Position numbers and translations under genes: made by a program
Assembly (NCBI RefSeq): GCF_900178005.1
Contig: NZ_FXBS01000005.1
Location: forward strand, 310,001 to 374,000
Length of the DNA: 64,000 nt
Source: Tuberibacillus sp. Marseille-P3662
GTDB lineage: Bacteria; Bacillota; Bacilli; Bacillales; Sporolactobacillaceae
Direction: 5' to 3'
Part shown: in pieces, positions 42,241-50,508 of the stretch
Layout: every line of letters begins with the position of its first letter
Position numbering within the stretch: the stretch's first letter is position 1
Notes under the pieces: model-generated
What the model was told of the DNA's origin: nothing
Seen by the model: the letters and a program-made list of their open reading frames with translations, nothing else
Database searches by the model: none

Positions 42241-43185
42241 ATGGACAAGCAATCCAAAATTTATGTAGCGGGTCACCGCGGACTAGTAGGATCTGCTATT
42301 CTGAGGACTTTGGAGTCAAAAGGGTATACAAATCTAGTCTATCGGAAAAGCAGTGAACTTGATTTACTTGATAAGCAAGCAGTGGATCAATTCTTCTCAG
42401 AGGAAAATATAGATTATGTGTTTTTAGCGGCAGCAAAAGTCGGAGGAATTGTGGCTAATAACGAGTATCCAGCAAATTTTATACGAGATAATATATTGAT
42501 TCAAACAAATGTCATTGATGCGGCACATCAATATGATGTGAAGAAACTATTATTTCTAGGTAGCACATGCATATATCCAAAGTTTGCCCCGCAGCCAATG
42601 AAAGAAGAGCACCTTCTTACTGGAGAACTTGAATCAACCAACGAACCCTATGCAATAGCGAAAATCGCTGGTATAAAAATGTGTGAATCATATAATCGAC
42701 AGTATGGTACGAATTTCATTTCTGTTATGCCAACAAATCTATATGGACCAAATGATAACTTTGATTTGAAAACGTCACACGTGCTACCTGCGTTGGTTAG
42801 AAAGTTCCATGAGGCTAAGATCAACAACGATTCATCCGTTACTGTCTGGGGTACAGGTAGTCCAAAACGAGAATTCTTATATTCCGATGATTTAGCAGAT
42901 GCTAGTATATATTTAATGGATAATTACGAAGGTAATGAAATTGTGAATATTGGTGTTGGTAAGGATATCCCTATTAGTGAATTAGCTGAAAAGATTAAAG
43001 AAGTTGTTGGATATACCGGAGATATTCAATTTGATACCTCAAAACCAGATGGTACACCAAGAAAGCTTGTTGATGTTACCAAATTAAATCAATTAGGTTG
43101 GGAAGCTCAAACTTCATTAGATGAAGGACTAAAAAATATTTATCAATGGTATCTTGAAAATGCTAAGGAAGTTGTTGCGAATTAA
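42241..43185 (+). CDS. fcl: GDP-L-fucose synthase
   Basis: The 314-residue epimerase/reductase completes GDP-L-fucose synthesis from the Gmd product. It has the Rossmann motif VAGHRGLVGSAI, the family loops LFLGSTCIYPKFAPQP and NEPYAIAKIAGIK (YxxxK), and NLYGPNDNF. AGGAGG is upstream of the ATG. It is the last gene of the exopolysaccharide operon, followed by a strong terminator. Together with manC and gmd it shows that fucose or a derivative is part of the polymer. Confidence 0.94.
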   Translation: MDKQSKIYVAGHRGLVGSAILRTLESKGYTNLVYRKSSELDLLDKQAVDQFFSEENIDYVFLAAAKVGGIVANNEYPANFIRDNILIQTNVIDAAHQYDVKKLLFLGSTCIYPKFAPQPMKEEHLLTGELESTNEPYAIAKIAGIKMCESYNRQYGTNFISVMPTNLYGPNDNFDLKTSHVLPALVRKFHEAKINNDSSVTVWGTGSPKREFLYSDDLADASIYLMDNYEGNEIVNIGVGKDIPISELAEKIKEVVGYTGDIQFDTSKPDGTPRKLVDVTKLNQLGWEAQTSLDEGLKNIYQWYLENAKEVVAN

Positions 43186-43198
43186 TTTAAGTTAAAAT

Positions 43199-43242
43199 AA
43201 GGTATGCCCCAGGTTGATTCCTGGGGCATTGTTATACCTTTT
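43199..43242 (+). terminator. intrinsic terminator of the exopolysaccharide operon
   Basis: Inner arms TGCCCCAGG (43205-43213) and CCTGGGGCA (43220-43228) are perfect; outer AAGGTAT and ATACCTT arms can extend it, and TTTTT follows at 43237. It marks the end of the operon after fcl. Confidence 0.9.
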
Positions 43243-43255
43243 TAGGGGGGATTAA

Positions 43256-44374
43256 ATGAGTGAAGAAATATTTAATGAAATATCGGATATGCTAAAGCGG
43301 GATACTATGAGCAAATTTGGTCGAAAATCTCGGGAAGCCTATAAATATTTTTTATGTGGGTTACTCTGTGATATTTTTAATCACGGTATATTCATATATA
43401 ATCATCCACATCCCCATTGGTACTCTGAAATTAAATTTTTAATTAATAGGTTTGATGATGATAACTTAGAAGAAATTAATTTTGAGCCTAAAATCAATGA
43501 TGTTAAGGTCATTTTGGATTCAAACAATTTTAAATGGAAAAGTAATGTAAATGAAATTATAAGTTTCTTCAGATCCTATATAAATGATTATTTGAATAAG
43601 GGAAAAACGCTTTACTTAGTACCAGAGTTTAAACCTATTATGTATATCGACAGTTACATGGCTCAGGCTAAAGGAATAGCTCTAAAAGAACACATTTGGA
43701 TAGATATAAATCCTAAGGATGGCCTAACACCAACATATCCAGAGTTTATAAATTATTCGGATCTAATTAACCTATGGAATGACCTTATCCATAAAAAGAA
43801 CAATTTTCACAGGCTAATTGATGATAAGAGTGATGATAAAAAAGCCATACGAGAGCTTGAACTCAGTATAAGTTCGTCTGCTAGATGGCTAATAATATCT
43901 GGTGTTACCTTTGTTGAATCGTATTTATATTATGTGTTCTATAATGCTAGGAAGACAGATAGTTATGGAAACTCACAAAAGTTGAAAAAGATTATGAAAA
44001 GAAATCCCCAGAAAATAAATGATAAAGAGATTCTAAAAGGATTAATAAATAAAGTTTGTGAAAATATTACTGGTGATGAAAGATATAATGAACTTTATGA
44101 AAAGTACATTAAAATTGTGGATGTACGTGATCGTTTTATACATACCTCGGCCTTTATCAATCCAACAAATCAAATATCAAATTTGCAGCCCTTCATGAAC
44201 GTTGATATGGATTTTTTAACTGATTCTCTGCAAGGTTGTATCGATTTTGTAAAAAAAATTGAGGAAGAATTACCCAAAGATTTAAAATTACTCTTTTGGT
44301 GGAGTATATTTTATGAACCTGATTTTACTAAAGAAGAAAAAATAAGTATTTTGAATAGATATATATGGGGCTAG
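43256..44374 (+). CDS. hypothetical protein with HEPN-like RX4H motif
   Basis: The 372-residue protein is soluble and AT-rich in codon use. Its N-terminal half has no recognised motif. The C-terminal half (about residues 200-350) is helical, with ISSSARWLIISGVTFVESYL and VDVRDRFIHTSAF. The latter holds Arg-x4-His, which fits the HEPN RNase motif Rx4-6H. In HEPN proteins this motif sits near the end of a four-helix bundle, as here. Many HEPN proteins act in toxin-antitoxin or phage-defence systems. GGGGGGATT precedes the ATG. It is a single gene between the operon terminator and galE. The HEPN assignment is by motif and helix pattern only. Confidence 0.55.
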   Translation: MSEEIFNEISDMLKRDTMSKFGRKSREAYKYFLCGLLCDIFNHGIFIYNHPHPHWYSEIKFLINRFDDDNLEEINFEPKINDVKVILDSNNFKWKSNVNEIISFFRSYINDYLNKGKTLYLVPEFKPIMYIDSYMAQAKGIALKEHIWIDINPKDGLTPTYPEFINYSDLINLWNDLIHKKNNFHRLIDDKSDDKKAIRELELSISSSARWLIISGVTFVESYLYYVFYNARKTDSYGNSQKLKKIMKRNPQKINDKEILKGLINKVCENITGDERYNELYEKYIKIVDVRDRFIHTSAFINPTNQISNLQPFMNVDMDFLTDSLQGCIDFVKKIEEELPKDLKLLFWWSIFYEPDFTKEEKISILNRYIWG

Positions 44375-44839
44375 AATCGACTTTCAATTGGATTTAATTG
44401 TTTTTTGGGATTAGAATGATAAAAGAACTTAGAATAATTTGATATTCGACACGCCCATTTTTAGCGCAAAGAAGTTTGGACGATTGTTAAAGATGAATTG
44501 CTAATGGTAACTTCACAAAAGTACAACTAGGTGATGTCTGATCGGTTCCCAAAGAAACCAAGCATTACATTAAGGCGAATAGTAGGCGAATTGTAAAAAC
44601 CTAAAGTGTTATCTATTGGTCGGAACGAATGAATTTCACTAAGGACGGTAAGTATGTGTTAACCGTTAGGCAATTGTTAAAATTTCTGCTTGTACTGTTG
44701 AACAGACAAACAATGACGAACCGTTGAAGTACTACAATAAAGAGGATCTCAATAATCCATGTTTTTTGACGAAGATAAAAGAATGTTGGTTGATCAACCC
44801 CGGGGTTCCCCGGACCATTTTTGTGTAAGGAGCGATTTT
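44375..44839 (+). other. gene-free gap between HEPN-like gene and galE
   Basis: No intact gene is seen. Short open pieces in several frames, for example reading NFTKDGKYVLTVRQLLKFLL near 44632, are broken by stops and may be remnants of decayed coding DNA. I cannot identify the source. No clear promoter for galE is visible, although AAGGAG is present before its start. Confidence 0.4.
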
Positions 44840-45823
44840 ATGATACTAGTCACAGGCGGTGCGGGCTATATCGGCTCGCACACGGTTCTCTATTTACATC
44901 AGAAAGGCGAAAACGTTGTCGTCTTGGATAACATGACCAAGGGGCATCGCGAGGCATTGCAGGATGTTAAGGTCTATGAAGGGGATATTTCTGACGGTGA
45001 GGTTCTGGATCAGATTTTTTCTGAGCAGACCATTGATTCGGTGATTCATTTTGCCGCGAGTTCGGTGGTTGGTGAGAGTGTGAAGCAGCCACTTGAGTAT
45101 TATCGGAATAATGTTGTCGGGACGCATGCATTATTGGAGAAAATGATAGAGCATGATGTGAAGAACATTGTGTTCTCATCAACGGCTGCGACGTATGGCG
45201 AGCCGTCACAGGTGCCGATTCCGGAGACTGAGGTAACGGAACCGACGAATCCGTATGGTGAGACGAAATTGGCGATTGAGAAGATGCTGCACTGGGCGGA
45301 TCAGGCTTACGGATTGAACTTTGCTGCGTTGCGGTATTTTAACGCTGCGGGTGACGATCCAGACGGCCGAATTGGGGAAGATCACGATCCGGAAACGCAT
45401 TTGATCCCTTTGGTGTTGCAGGTGGCATTGGGCCAGCGTGATCAGATTTATATGTTTGGCGATGACTATGCAACAAAGGACGGTACCTGCATCCGCGATT
45501 ATGTTCATGTTATGGATCTCGCTCAGGCGCATTATTTAGCGCTGAAGAAAATCGCTGAGACGGGTGAAAGTGGTATCTATAATCTCGGGAACGGCTCTGG
45601 TTTTTCCGTCAAAGAAGTGATTGATACGTGTCGTAAGGTAACGGGTCACGCGATTCCTGCGGAGGTTGCAGAACGGCGTGCGGGTGATCCAGCGGTGTTG
45701 GTGGCTTCATCAGAAAAGGCCAAGACTGAACTGGGTTGGCAGCCGAAATATGCAGAGTTGGAGACGATTATTGAACATGCTTGGCAGTGGCATAAGGATC
45801 ATCCGGATGGATTTGCGGAATAG
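44840..45823 (+). CDS. galE: UDP-glucose 4-epimerase
   Basis: GalE interconverts UDP-glucose and UDP-galactose. The 327-residue protein has the N-terminal motif ILVTGGAGYIGSHTV, the catalytic FSSTAATYGEPSQVPI region with Ser, and YGETKLAIEKML (YxxxK); NPYGETK is typical. ATG 44840 follows AAGGAG at seven bases; a reading from 44759 adds unrelated residues. Codon use is that of the core genome, unlike the AT-rich block before it. A remnant of a second galE lies 1 kb downstream. Confidence 0.94.
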   Translation: MILVTGGAGYIGSHTVLYLHQKGENVVVLDNMTKGHREALQDVKVYEGDISDGEVLDQIFSEQTIDSVIHFAASSVVGESVKQPLEYYRNNVVGTHALLEKMIEHDVKNIVFSSTAATYGEPSQVPIPETEVTEPTNPYGETKLAIEKMLHWADQAYGLNFAALRYFNAAGDDPDGRIGEDHDPETHLIPLVLQVALGQRDQIYMFGDDYATKDGTCIRDYVHVMDLAQAHYLALKKIAETGESGIYNLGNGSGFSVKEVIDTCRKVTGHAIPAEVAERRAGDPAVLVASSEKAKTELGWQPKYAELETIIEHAWQWHKDHPDGFAE

Positions 45824-45850
45824 GGTTTTTTACAGAGGGGAATTTTTTAA

Positions 45851-46783
45851 ATGAAGAAATTTTGGATTATATTAGGTAGTATAATAGGGGTTCTGGTGAT
45901 AGGGACGAGCGTCTATGCGTATAACGTCTATAGTTCTGTGAAAGACACGGCGCAGAAAATGCATGAGCCGGTCGATCAATCTGAGGAAAAGCAACCAAAG
46001 AAATCTTTACAAGAGAATAACAAGGATCAAGAGGCGAACACGATCTCGATTTTATTAATGGGCGTCGATGAACGGAAGAACGACAAGGGTCGCTCAGATG
46101 CCTTGATGGTGATGACACTGAATCCAAAGAAGGAAACCATGCAGATGGTCAGTATCCCCCGAGATACAAGGACGAAGATTGTTGGCCATGGAACCGTTGA
46201 TAAGATCAACCATGCTTATGCCTTTGGCGGAACCAAAATGTCGATGGACACAGTTGAGAACTTTTTAAATATTAATCTTGACTATTATATTAAGATGAAT
46301 ATGGAAGGGTTAGTCGACCTCGTCGATGCGGTTGGTGGGATTACGCTATATAATGACGACAGCTGGCACGATCCTGGCTATTATAAGAAGGGCTACTTTT
46401 ATCACGAAGGTGATTTGAACCTTAATGGTGACCAAGCTATCGGTTATGTCCGCATGCGCTATCTCGAAGGCGGCGACTTCACGCGAAATGAACACCAGCG
46501 CGAAGTCATTCAAGCCGTGATTAAAAAGGCCGCCAGTTTCTCATCCTTCACTCACTACAAAGACATCCTGTCAGCTATCAGTAATAATGTCAAAACTAAC
46601 CTAACCTTTGACGACATGAAATATATTGCGATGAATGATAAAAAGGCGAAGAACAATATCAAGACGTATGAAGTTAAAGGCAATGGGAAGATGATAGACG
46701 GAACCTATTACTTGTCTGTGAGTGATGCTGAGGTGGAGAAAGTGCATGGGATGATTGAGGAACAGTTGAGTAATAGTGAATGA
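45851..46783 (+). CDS. LytR-CpsA-Psr (LCP) family wall-polymer ligase, copy 1
   Basis: LCP proteins transfer undecaprenyl-linked wall polymers such as teichoic acid or capsule to peptidoglycan on the outer membrane face. The 310-residue protein has an N-terminal membrane helix (residues 4-25), then a charged linker and the LCP core ISILLMGVDERKNDKGRSDA, MVSIPRDTRTKI and DKINHAYAFGG. The catalytic and lipid-phosphate-binding Asp/Arg residues of these motifs are present. It starts 27 bases after galE with AGAGGGG, so the two are likely one unit. A close paralogue follows at 46944. The stop TGA at 46781-46783 touches a galE remnant. Confidence 0.9.
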   Translation: MKKFWIILGSIIGVLVIGTSVYAYNVYSSVKDTAQKMHEPVDQSEEKQPKKSLQENNKDQEANTISILLMGVDERKNDKGRSDALMVMTLNPKKETMQMVSIPRDTRTKIVGHGTVDKINHAYAFGGTKMSMDTVENFLNINLDYYIKMNMEGLVDLVDAVGGITLYNDDSWHDPGYYKKGYFYHEGDLNLNGDQAIGYVRMRYLEGGDFTRNEHQREVIQAVIKKAASFSSFTHYKDILSAISNNVKTNLTFDDMKYIAMNDKKAKNNIKTYEVKGNGKMIDGTYYLSVSDAEVEKVHGMIEEQLSNSE

Positions 46784-46902
46784 TGAAATCAAAGGCTGAA
46801 TGGGGATGGTCTGCGGAAAGAGGCATTGAAGAGATGTGTGAAGATGCCTGGCGGTGGCAGCAGAAAAATCCTCGTGGTTACGAAAATTTAGTTAAAGCGT
46901 AG
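46783..46902 (+). pseudogene. C-terminal remnant of a second galE
   Basis: A 39-codon stretch reads KSKAEWGWSAERGIEEMCED and then AWRWQQKNPRGYENLVKA before a stop. This matches the end of UDP-glucose 4-epimerases (KAEEELGW...GIEEMCEDAWRWQ...NPxGY) but differs from the intact galE at 44840. No upstream part survives; the preceding DNA is the LCP gene. It is best explained by deletion or recombination that removed most of a galE-type gene. Confidence 0.75.
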
Positions 46903-46943
46903 ATTCATTTTAATGCAAGTTGGTTGGTTAGGGAGGTGTACCA

Positions 46944-47885
46944 ATGGTTACAAGACAAGAAAAACATAAGCCCAAAAAGAAAAAATGGCTCTGGTTAGTT
47001 TTATTAGTTGTTTTTCTCCTCGTCGGTGGAGGGGGAGCCTATGCTTATTCGATCTATAGTGATGTGAAGAGCACGGTAGATGAACAGTTGCATGAGCCGG
47101 TCTCAGGGATTGATAATAAGCTCACGAAGAAAAAGGTAGACAAGAAGGATCCTATTAATATCTTATTATTAGGTGTTGATGAACGGAAGAATGATACGGG
47201 CCGTTCGGATACGATGATTGTAATGACTTTGGATCCGGATGATAATCGCATGCAAATGGTGAGCATTCCTCGCGATACGCGGACAGAACTCGTGGGCGAA
47301 GGTCCGCATGGTGGCGAACAGGATAAGATTAACCACGCTTATGCCTTCGGTGGCAGTGAGATGTCCGTGGATACAGTGGAGAACTTTCTCGACATCAGCT
47401 TAGATTATTATGTCAAAATGAACATGGAAGGGCTAGATCAATTAGTTGATGCTGTCGGCGGCATAACAGTGACAAATGACCTTGCCTTTACTCAAAATGG
47501 CCATCAATTCGGCACGGGTGAGCTTGACTTGAATGGCGATCAGGCATTAGCTTATGCCCGCATGAGAAAGCAGGATCCCGACGGTGACTTTGGTCGGAAT
47601 GAACGTCAAAGACAGGTTATTAAAGGCATCATTAATCAAGGCGCTCATCTAAATGTGGTGAACAAAATTGACGATGTTATGGATGTCCTTGGCAAGAACA
47701 TGACTACCAATATGCAGTTTGAGGATATGCGCCATCTGGCTACGGATTATCGCAGCGCCCGGAAAAATATGAAGACTTACGAAGTATCTGGACAAGGAAC
47801 TCGTATTAACGGAATTTATTATCTTCAGGTGCCCAATCAAGAGGTCCAAAAGGTTCATAAGATGATTAAGAAGTATAGTTCTTGA
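46944..47885 (+). CDS. LytR-CpsA-Psr (LCP) family wall-polymer ligase, copy 2
   Basis: The 313-residue paralogue of the gene at 45851 has the same layout: a Lys-rich N-terminus (KHKPKKKKWLW), a membrane helix at about residues 15-36, and the LCP motifs INILLLGVDERKNDTGRSD, MVSIPRDTRTELV and NHAYAFGG. It lacks the short YYKKGYFYHEG insertion of copy 1 and has AFTQNGHQFGTGEL instead. GGGAGGTG precedes the ATG. A terminator follows. Two intact LCP genes plus remnants of two more in 7 kb indicate local expansion. Confidence 0.9.
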   Translation: MVTRQEKHKPKKKKWLWLVLLVVFLLVGGGGAYAYSIYSDVKSTVDEQLHEPVSGIDNKLTKKKVDKKDPINILLLGVDERKNDTGRSDTMIVMTLDPDDNRMQMVSIPRDTRTELVGEGPHGGEQDKINHAYAFGGSEMSVDTVENFLDISLDYYVKMNMEGLDQLVDAVGGITVTNDLAFTQNGHQFGTGELDLNGDQALAYARMRKQDPDGDFGRNERQRQVIKGIINQGAHLNVVNKIDDVMDVLGKNMTTNMQFEDMRHLATDYRSARKNMKTYEVSGQGTRINGIYYLQVPNQEVQKVHKMIKKYSS

Positions 47886-47915
47886 AGTCTTTAGGGCCGT
47901 GAAAATGGAGGGTTA

Positions 47916-47945
47916 GGGGAAGTCAACGGGACTTTCCCTTTTTTT
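47916..47945 (+). terminator. intrinsic terminator after the second LCP gene
   Basis: Arms GGGGAAGTC and GACTTTCCC pair with one G-U, and are followed by seven T residues (47939-47945). Confidence 0.8.
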
Positions 47946-48007
47946 GTACCGTTGTTCGAATTAACGTTTCAACATGAAAAAGTCTTAAACAGTTCAGGGT
48001 GATTACA

Positions 48008-48154
48008 GTGGATTTGGATCATTTACCGAAATCAGTCAAAAAGACCGTTCGATATATTAAGCAAGATGCCTCAGAAGAAAAATTAGAAGATATCAAGCAA
48101 GCCATAAGCTATGCCATTAACCAAAGGGAAAGACGACTGGGTAACAAAGATTGA
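48008..48154 (+). CDS. small hypothetical protein, 48 residues
   Basis: The frame from GTG 48008 reads VDLDHLPKSVKKTVRYIKQD and continues as a charged helical protein ending RERRLGNKD. AGGGTGAT lies four bases upstream. The sequence has a regular amphipathic pattern and no rare-codon signature, which supports it being a real short gene. I do not recognise the family. It lies between a terminator and another small gene. Confidence 0.5.
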   Translation: MDLDHLPKSVKKTVRYIKQDASEEKLEDIKQAISYAINQRERRLGNKD

Positions 48155-48217
48155 GCGTTATTTAAACAGAGGATATTTGCTGGCGTCAATAAACATACAC
48201 CTCAGGAGGTGCTTATT

Positions 48218-48376
48218 ATGGCAGAATTAAAAGACCTGGATAAGCAACAGCTTTTAGCAATTCTTAAAGATGCTTACCGTTTGGGACAGAATGTTAAGGA
48301 CTTGAAAGCTCAAGATCTTATCGGCAATATTGAAAAGAGACTGACGGAGTTCAATTTTAATAAGAATCCAGAATAA
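48218..48376 (+). CDS. small hypothetical protein, 52 residues
   Basis: From ATG 48218 the frame reads MAELKDLDKQQLLAILKDAY and ends with IEKRLTEFNFNKNPE. The strong site CAGGAGGTG is ten bases upstream. It is predicted to be helical and hydrophilic. The excellent ribosome site is the main support; function is unknown. It is convergent with the VanZ gene, ending 49 bases from it. Confidence 0.6.
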   Translation: MAELKDLDKQQLLAILKDAYRLGQNVKDLKAQDLIGNIEKRLTEFNFNKNPE

Positions 48377-48424
48377 AGCGCTATCTTATCTACTTGTGCG
48401 GTGAGGTTAATATCTTCGGGTTAT

Positions 48425-48916
48425 CTAACTGAGATTCTTACCCATTTTTCGATTTCGATTTTGATTTTTTCTATGAGTGAATTTTTGGCGAATCAAGAGC
48501 CACGCAACAAATATGCCGATGTAATCTTTAATTAAATTCACAGAGGATATCGACCGACCGGGGACAAAGCTTTGGTGGATTTCATCCATAAAGGCATATA
48601 AGATAGCAATCATTATGGCGACGAATTCCTTTCTGAAAGTTAAGGGTCCCAATGTAGAGCTAGCAATGATTAATAATGCATAGAGTATCGCGAATTCCAT
48701 GAGATGAGCAGCCTCCAGAACCAAACCAAAGTTGATGTCCATATTTGGATCAGCTGCCCCATTAGTGCTCGCCATGGCGGTCTGAGCTAGGCTAATATTA
48801 AATGCGAATAAATGAATGTCTAATAGTTGTTGAGGGATAGCGTGGCTTGATTGGAACCAGATGAACATCATATATATCACTGGCAAACCTCTTAAGATCC
48901 ATTTTCTAAGAAACAA
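48425..48916 (-). CDS. VanZ-family membrane protein
   Basis: The 163-residue protein has about four membrane segments and the VanZ-like core EAAHLMEFAILYALL and DEIHQSFVPGRSISSVNLIKDYIG. VanZ proteins are widespread; the founding member gives low-level teicoplanin resistance by an unknown mechanism, and most relatives are uncharacterised. The start is TTG 48916, with AAGGGGA eight bases upstream. It is a single gene. Confidence 0.8.
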   Translation of the reverse strand: MFLRKWILRGLPVIYMMFIWFQSSHAIPQQLLDIHLFAFNISLAQTAMASTNGAADPNMDINFGLVLEAAHLMEFAILYALLIIASSTLGPLTFRKEFVAIMIAILYAFMDEIHQSFVPGRSISSVNLIKDYIGIFVAWLLIRQKFTHRKNQNRNRKMGKNLS

Positions 48917-49114
48917 TTCTAAGTCCCCTTACGACGGCGTTGTTTTTCGGATTTAATATTATTCTAGACACCGTTCAGGGTGGTATACGTGGGTGGTTGG
49001 TTAATTAAATAGCCTGTCATGGGAATGAGCGCCAGCGTGAAGGTTCTTTTTACTAACAAAGCCCCCCTAAATTGGCAATAATGTTAAGTCAATAGTTACT
49101 AATATCCTAAAATG

Positions 49115-49142
49115 TGTACAAATTCATAATTCATGATATAAT
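49115..49142 (+). promoter_or_regulatory. sigma-A promoter of the second structured RNA element
   Basis: TGTACA (49115-49120) and a perfect TATAAT (49137-49142) are 16 bases apart. Transcription would begin near 49149, about 30 bases before the first conserved hairpin. A second TATAAT at 49168-49173 lacks a good -35. Confidence 0.6.
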
Positions 49143-49148
49143 ATACAT

Positions 49149-49304
49149 GAAAACAATTAAACAAACGTATAATATTAAAGACCGTCGATGCGGGAACATC
49201 GCCGGTCACAATAGACCGAACCCCAACAAGAGGGGCTAGGCAGCATTTCGGGAATAATCCCTCAGCGCCGGTTAAAAACGCATATGAGGGATTATTCGTA
49301 TTTT
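49149..49304 (+). ncRNA. candidate structured RNA, copy 2 of a two-member family
   Basis: The element repeats the architecture of 21243-21369. Hairpin 1 is GACCGTCGATG/CATCGCCGGTC (49180-49190 with 49197-49207), loop CGGGAA, one internal mismatch. Hairpin 2 is CCCC/GGGG (49221-49224 with 49232-49235) with a 7-nt loop. Then comes AGGCAGCATTTCGG, followed by the terminal hairpin GAATAATCCCTC/GAGGGATTATTC (49252-49263 with 49286-49297) and GTATTTT. Stem bases differ from copy 1 but remain paired. It lies between two minus-strand genes (VanZ and the HTH protein), so a plus-strand transcript would be free-standing. Reading on the minus strand would also end in a hairpin followed by a weak T stretch, so the strand is not fully certain. 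Confidence 0.55.
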
Positions 49305-49398
49305 AAGGCCAATCAGAATTTATCTTCTGGTTGCAAGGTACAATTTCTATATGTCGTTGTGTAAGGAAAAACAAATTTCTAGGAACATTTTAATTAGA

Positions 49399-50199
49399 TT
49401 AATGCAATGGCATACTTGGTTGGTCATCATCAGGAGGAAAAGGGTTATCTCCGTCTAAATATGCATCGCACCGAGTATTAAATTCATCTATAAGAACCGT
49501 CCAACCATCCCGGCATATTTCTTTTATGATCTGGCATTGTTTTTCAGAGTTTAAAAGCTTAAAACGCTCTGAAATCCCGATCAGGATCGGCTTGACAATC
49601 GTCCTCCATTTACTCCCTGAAAAGCCTATATAATGATTACCATTGAGCACTATATCAAGTAAATAGGTTTCAGCTGTTTCCTTAATGTGGTTCACTTTCT
49701 TTAGGTAGCTAACAACGGCATCCATTGTCGTTTTTACCCTCATAACCAACGCTCTTTCACGGTAATGTTTGTATTTATCATTGCTATATATATGTTGATT
49801 AATATTAGGTCGAGGTACATTAATACGTTTTGAAATGTCATTGGCCGTTAATCCCCTTAAAGTTAATCGCTGTATAATGTCATACCTATCTGCGAAGCTT
49901 GATGTAGCCTTTCCGTCAAATAATTGTTTTAACACTTCTAGATATCGCTCAATGTCGTTATTAAATGATTTTAGTTGGCATTCAAAAAATGTATTTGGAT
50001 AGTTGGCTTTGTAAAACAAATAATTCTCGTAGTAGGTGATGAGGCGGTAAGTATTTCCTCGAATCTTCTCAATTACTGGGTAACCCTCAAGGTGCTTATA
50101 ATACTCATAAAAGCGCTTTAATTTTGCTTTATTTCCTGGAAAGCTGGATGGAAAAAATATTTCTTTTATCTGAGATGCCTTAATCCTGATGTCGGACAT
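49399..50199 (-). CDS. hypothetical DNA-binding protein with ParB-like HTH
   Basis: This 266-residue protein has a central helix-turn-helix, RLTLRGLTANDISKRINVPR, at about residues 120-140, followed by PNINQHIYSNDKYK. The arrangement resembles the HTH of ParB/KorB-like or phage regulators, but the ParB nuclease-fold motifs are not obvious. The C-terminus is acidic and proline-rich (DGDNPFPPDDDQP). ATG 50199 is chosen because AAAGGAGGA is just upstream; a longer frame to 50277 adds unrelated residues. It lies in an accessory stretch next to a structured RNA candidate. Function unknown. Confidence 0.55.
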   Translation of the reverse strand: MSDIRIKASQIKEIFFPSSFPGNKAKLKRFYEYYKHLEGYPVIEKIRGNTYRLITYYENYLFYKANYPNTFFECQLKSFNNDIERYLEVLKQLFDGKATSSFADRYDIIQRLTLRGLTANDISKRINVPRPNINQHIYSNDKYKHYRERALVMRVKTTMDAVVSYLKKVNHIKETAETYLLDIVLNGNHYIGFSGSKWRTIVKPILIGISERFKLLNSEKQCQIIKEICRDGWTVLIDEFNTRCDAYLDGDNPFPPDDDQPSMPLH

Positions 50200-50280
50200 T
50201 GATATCCTCCTTTGTACCCAAATATATATGGGAGGGAGAATTTGTCTTATTACAAATACGGGGAAATTGGGGTTCATTCA

Positions 50281-50370
50281 AATAAATTTCTATTAATAAT
50301 CGGCGTCGATGAAAGAAAGGTTAGTGATGCTGAGGTTCAGAAAGTACATAGGATGACAAAGAGCAAATGA
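50281..50370 (+). pseudogene. LCP gene remnant with internal deletion
   Basis: In one frame the DNA reads FLLIIGVDERK directly joined to VSDAEVQKVHRMTKSK and a stop. The first part matches the LCP core start (ISILLMGVDERK) and the second matches the last residues of LCP copy 1 (VSDAEVEKVHGMIEEQ). Over 200 codons are missing between them. It is a collapsed copy of a gene like 45851-46783. Confidence 0.75.
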
Positions 50371-50508
50371 AGGTTGGGAAATAAATGATTAAAACCTCGT
50401 AATTGCGCTTGCGGGAATTTTTTTCTAAGATGATATGTAAGGGGATACATTTAATTTTAGAATGATTTAATAACGGGTTAAGGATTTAAATTCCAAAGGG
50501 GGAATAAC

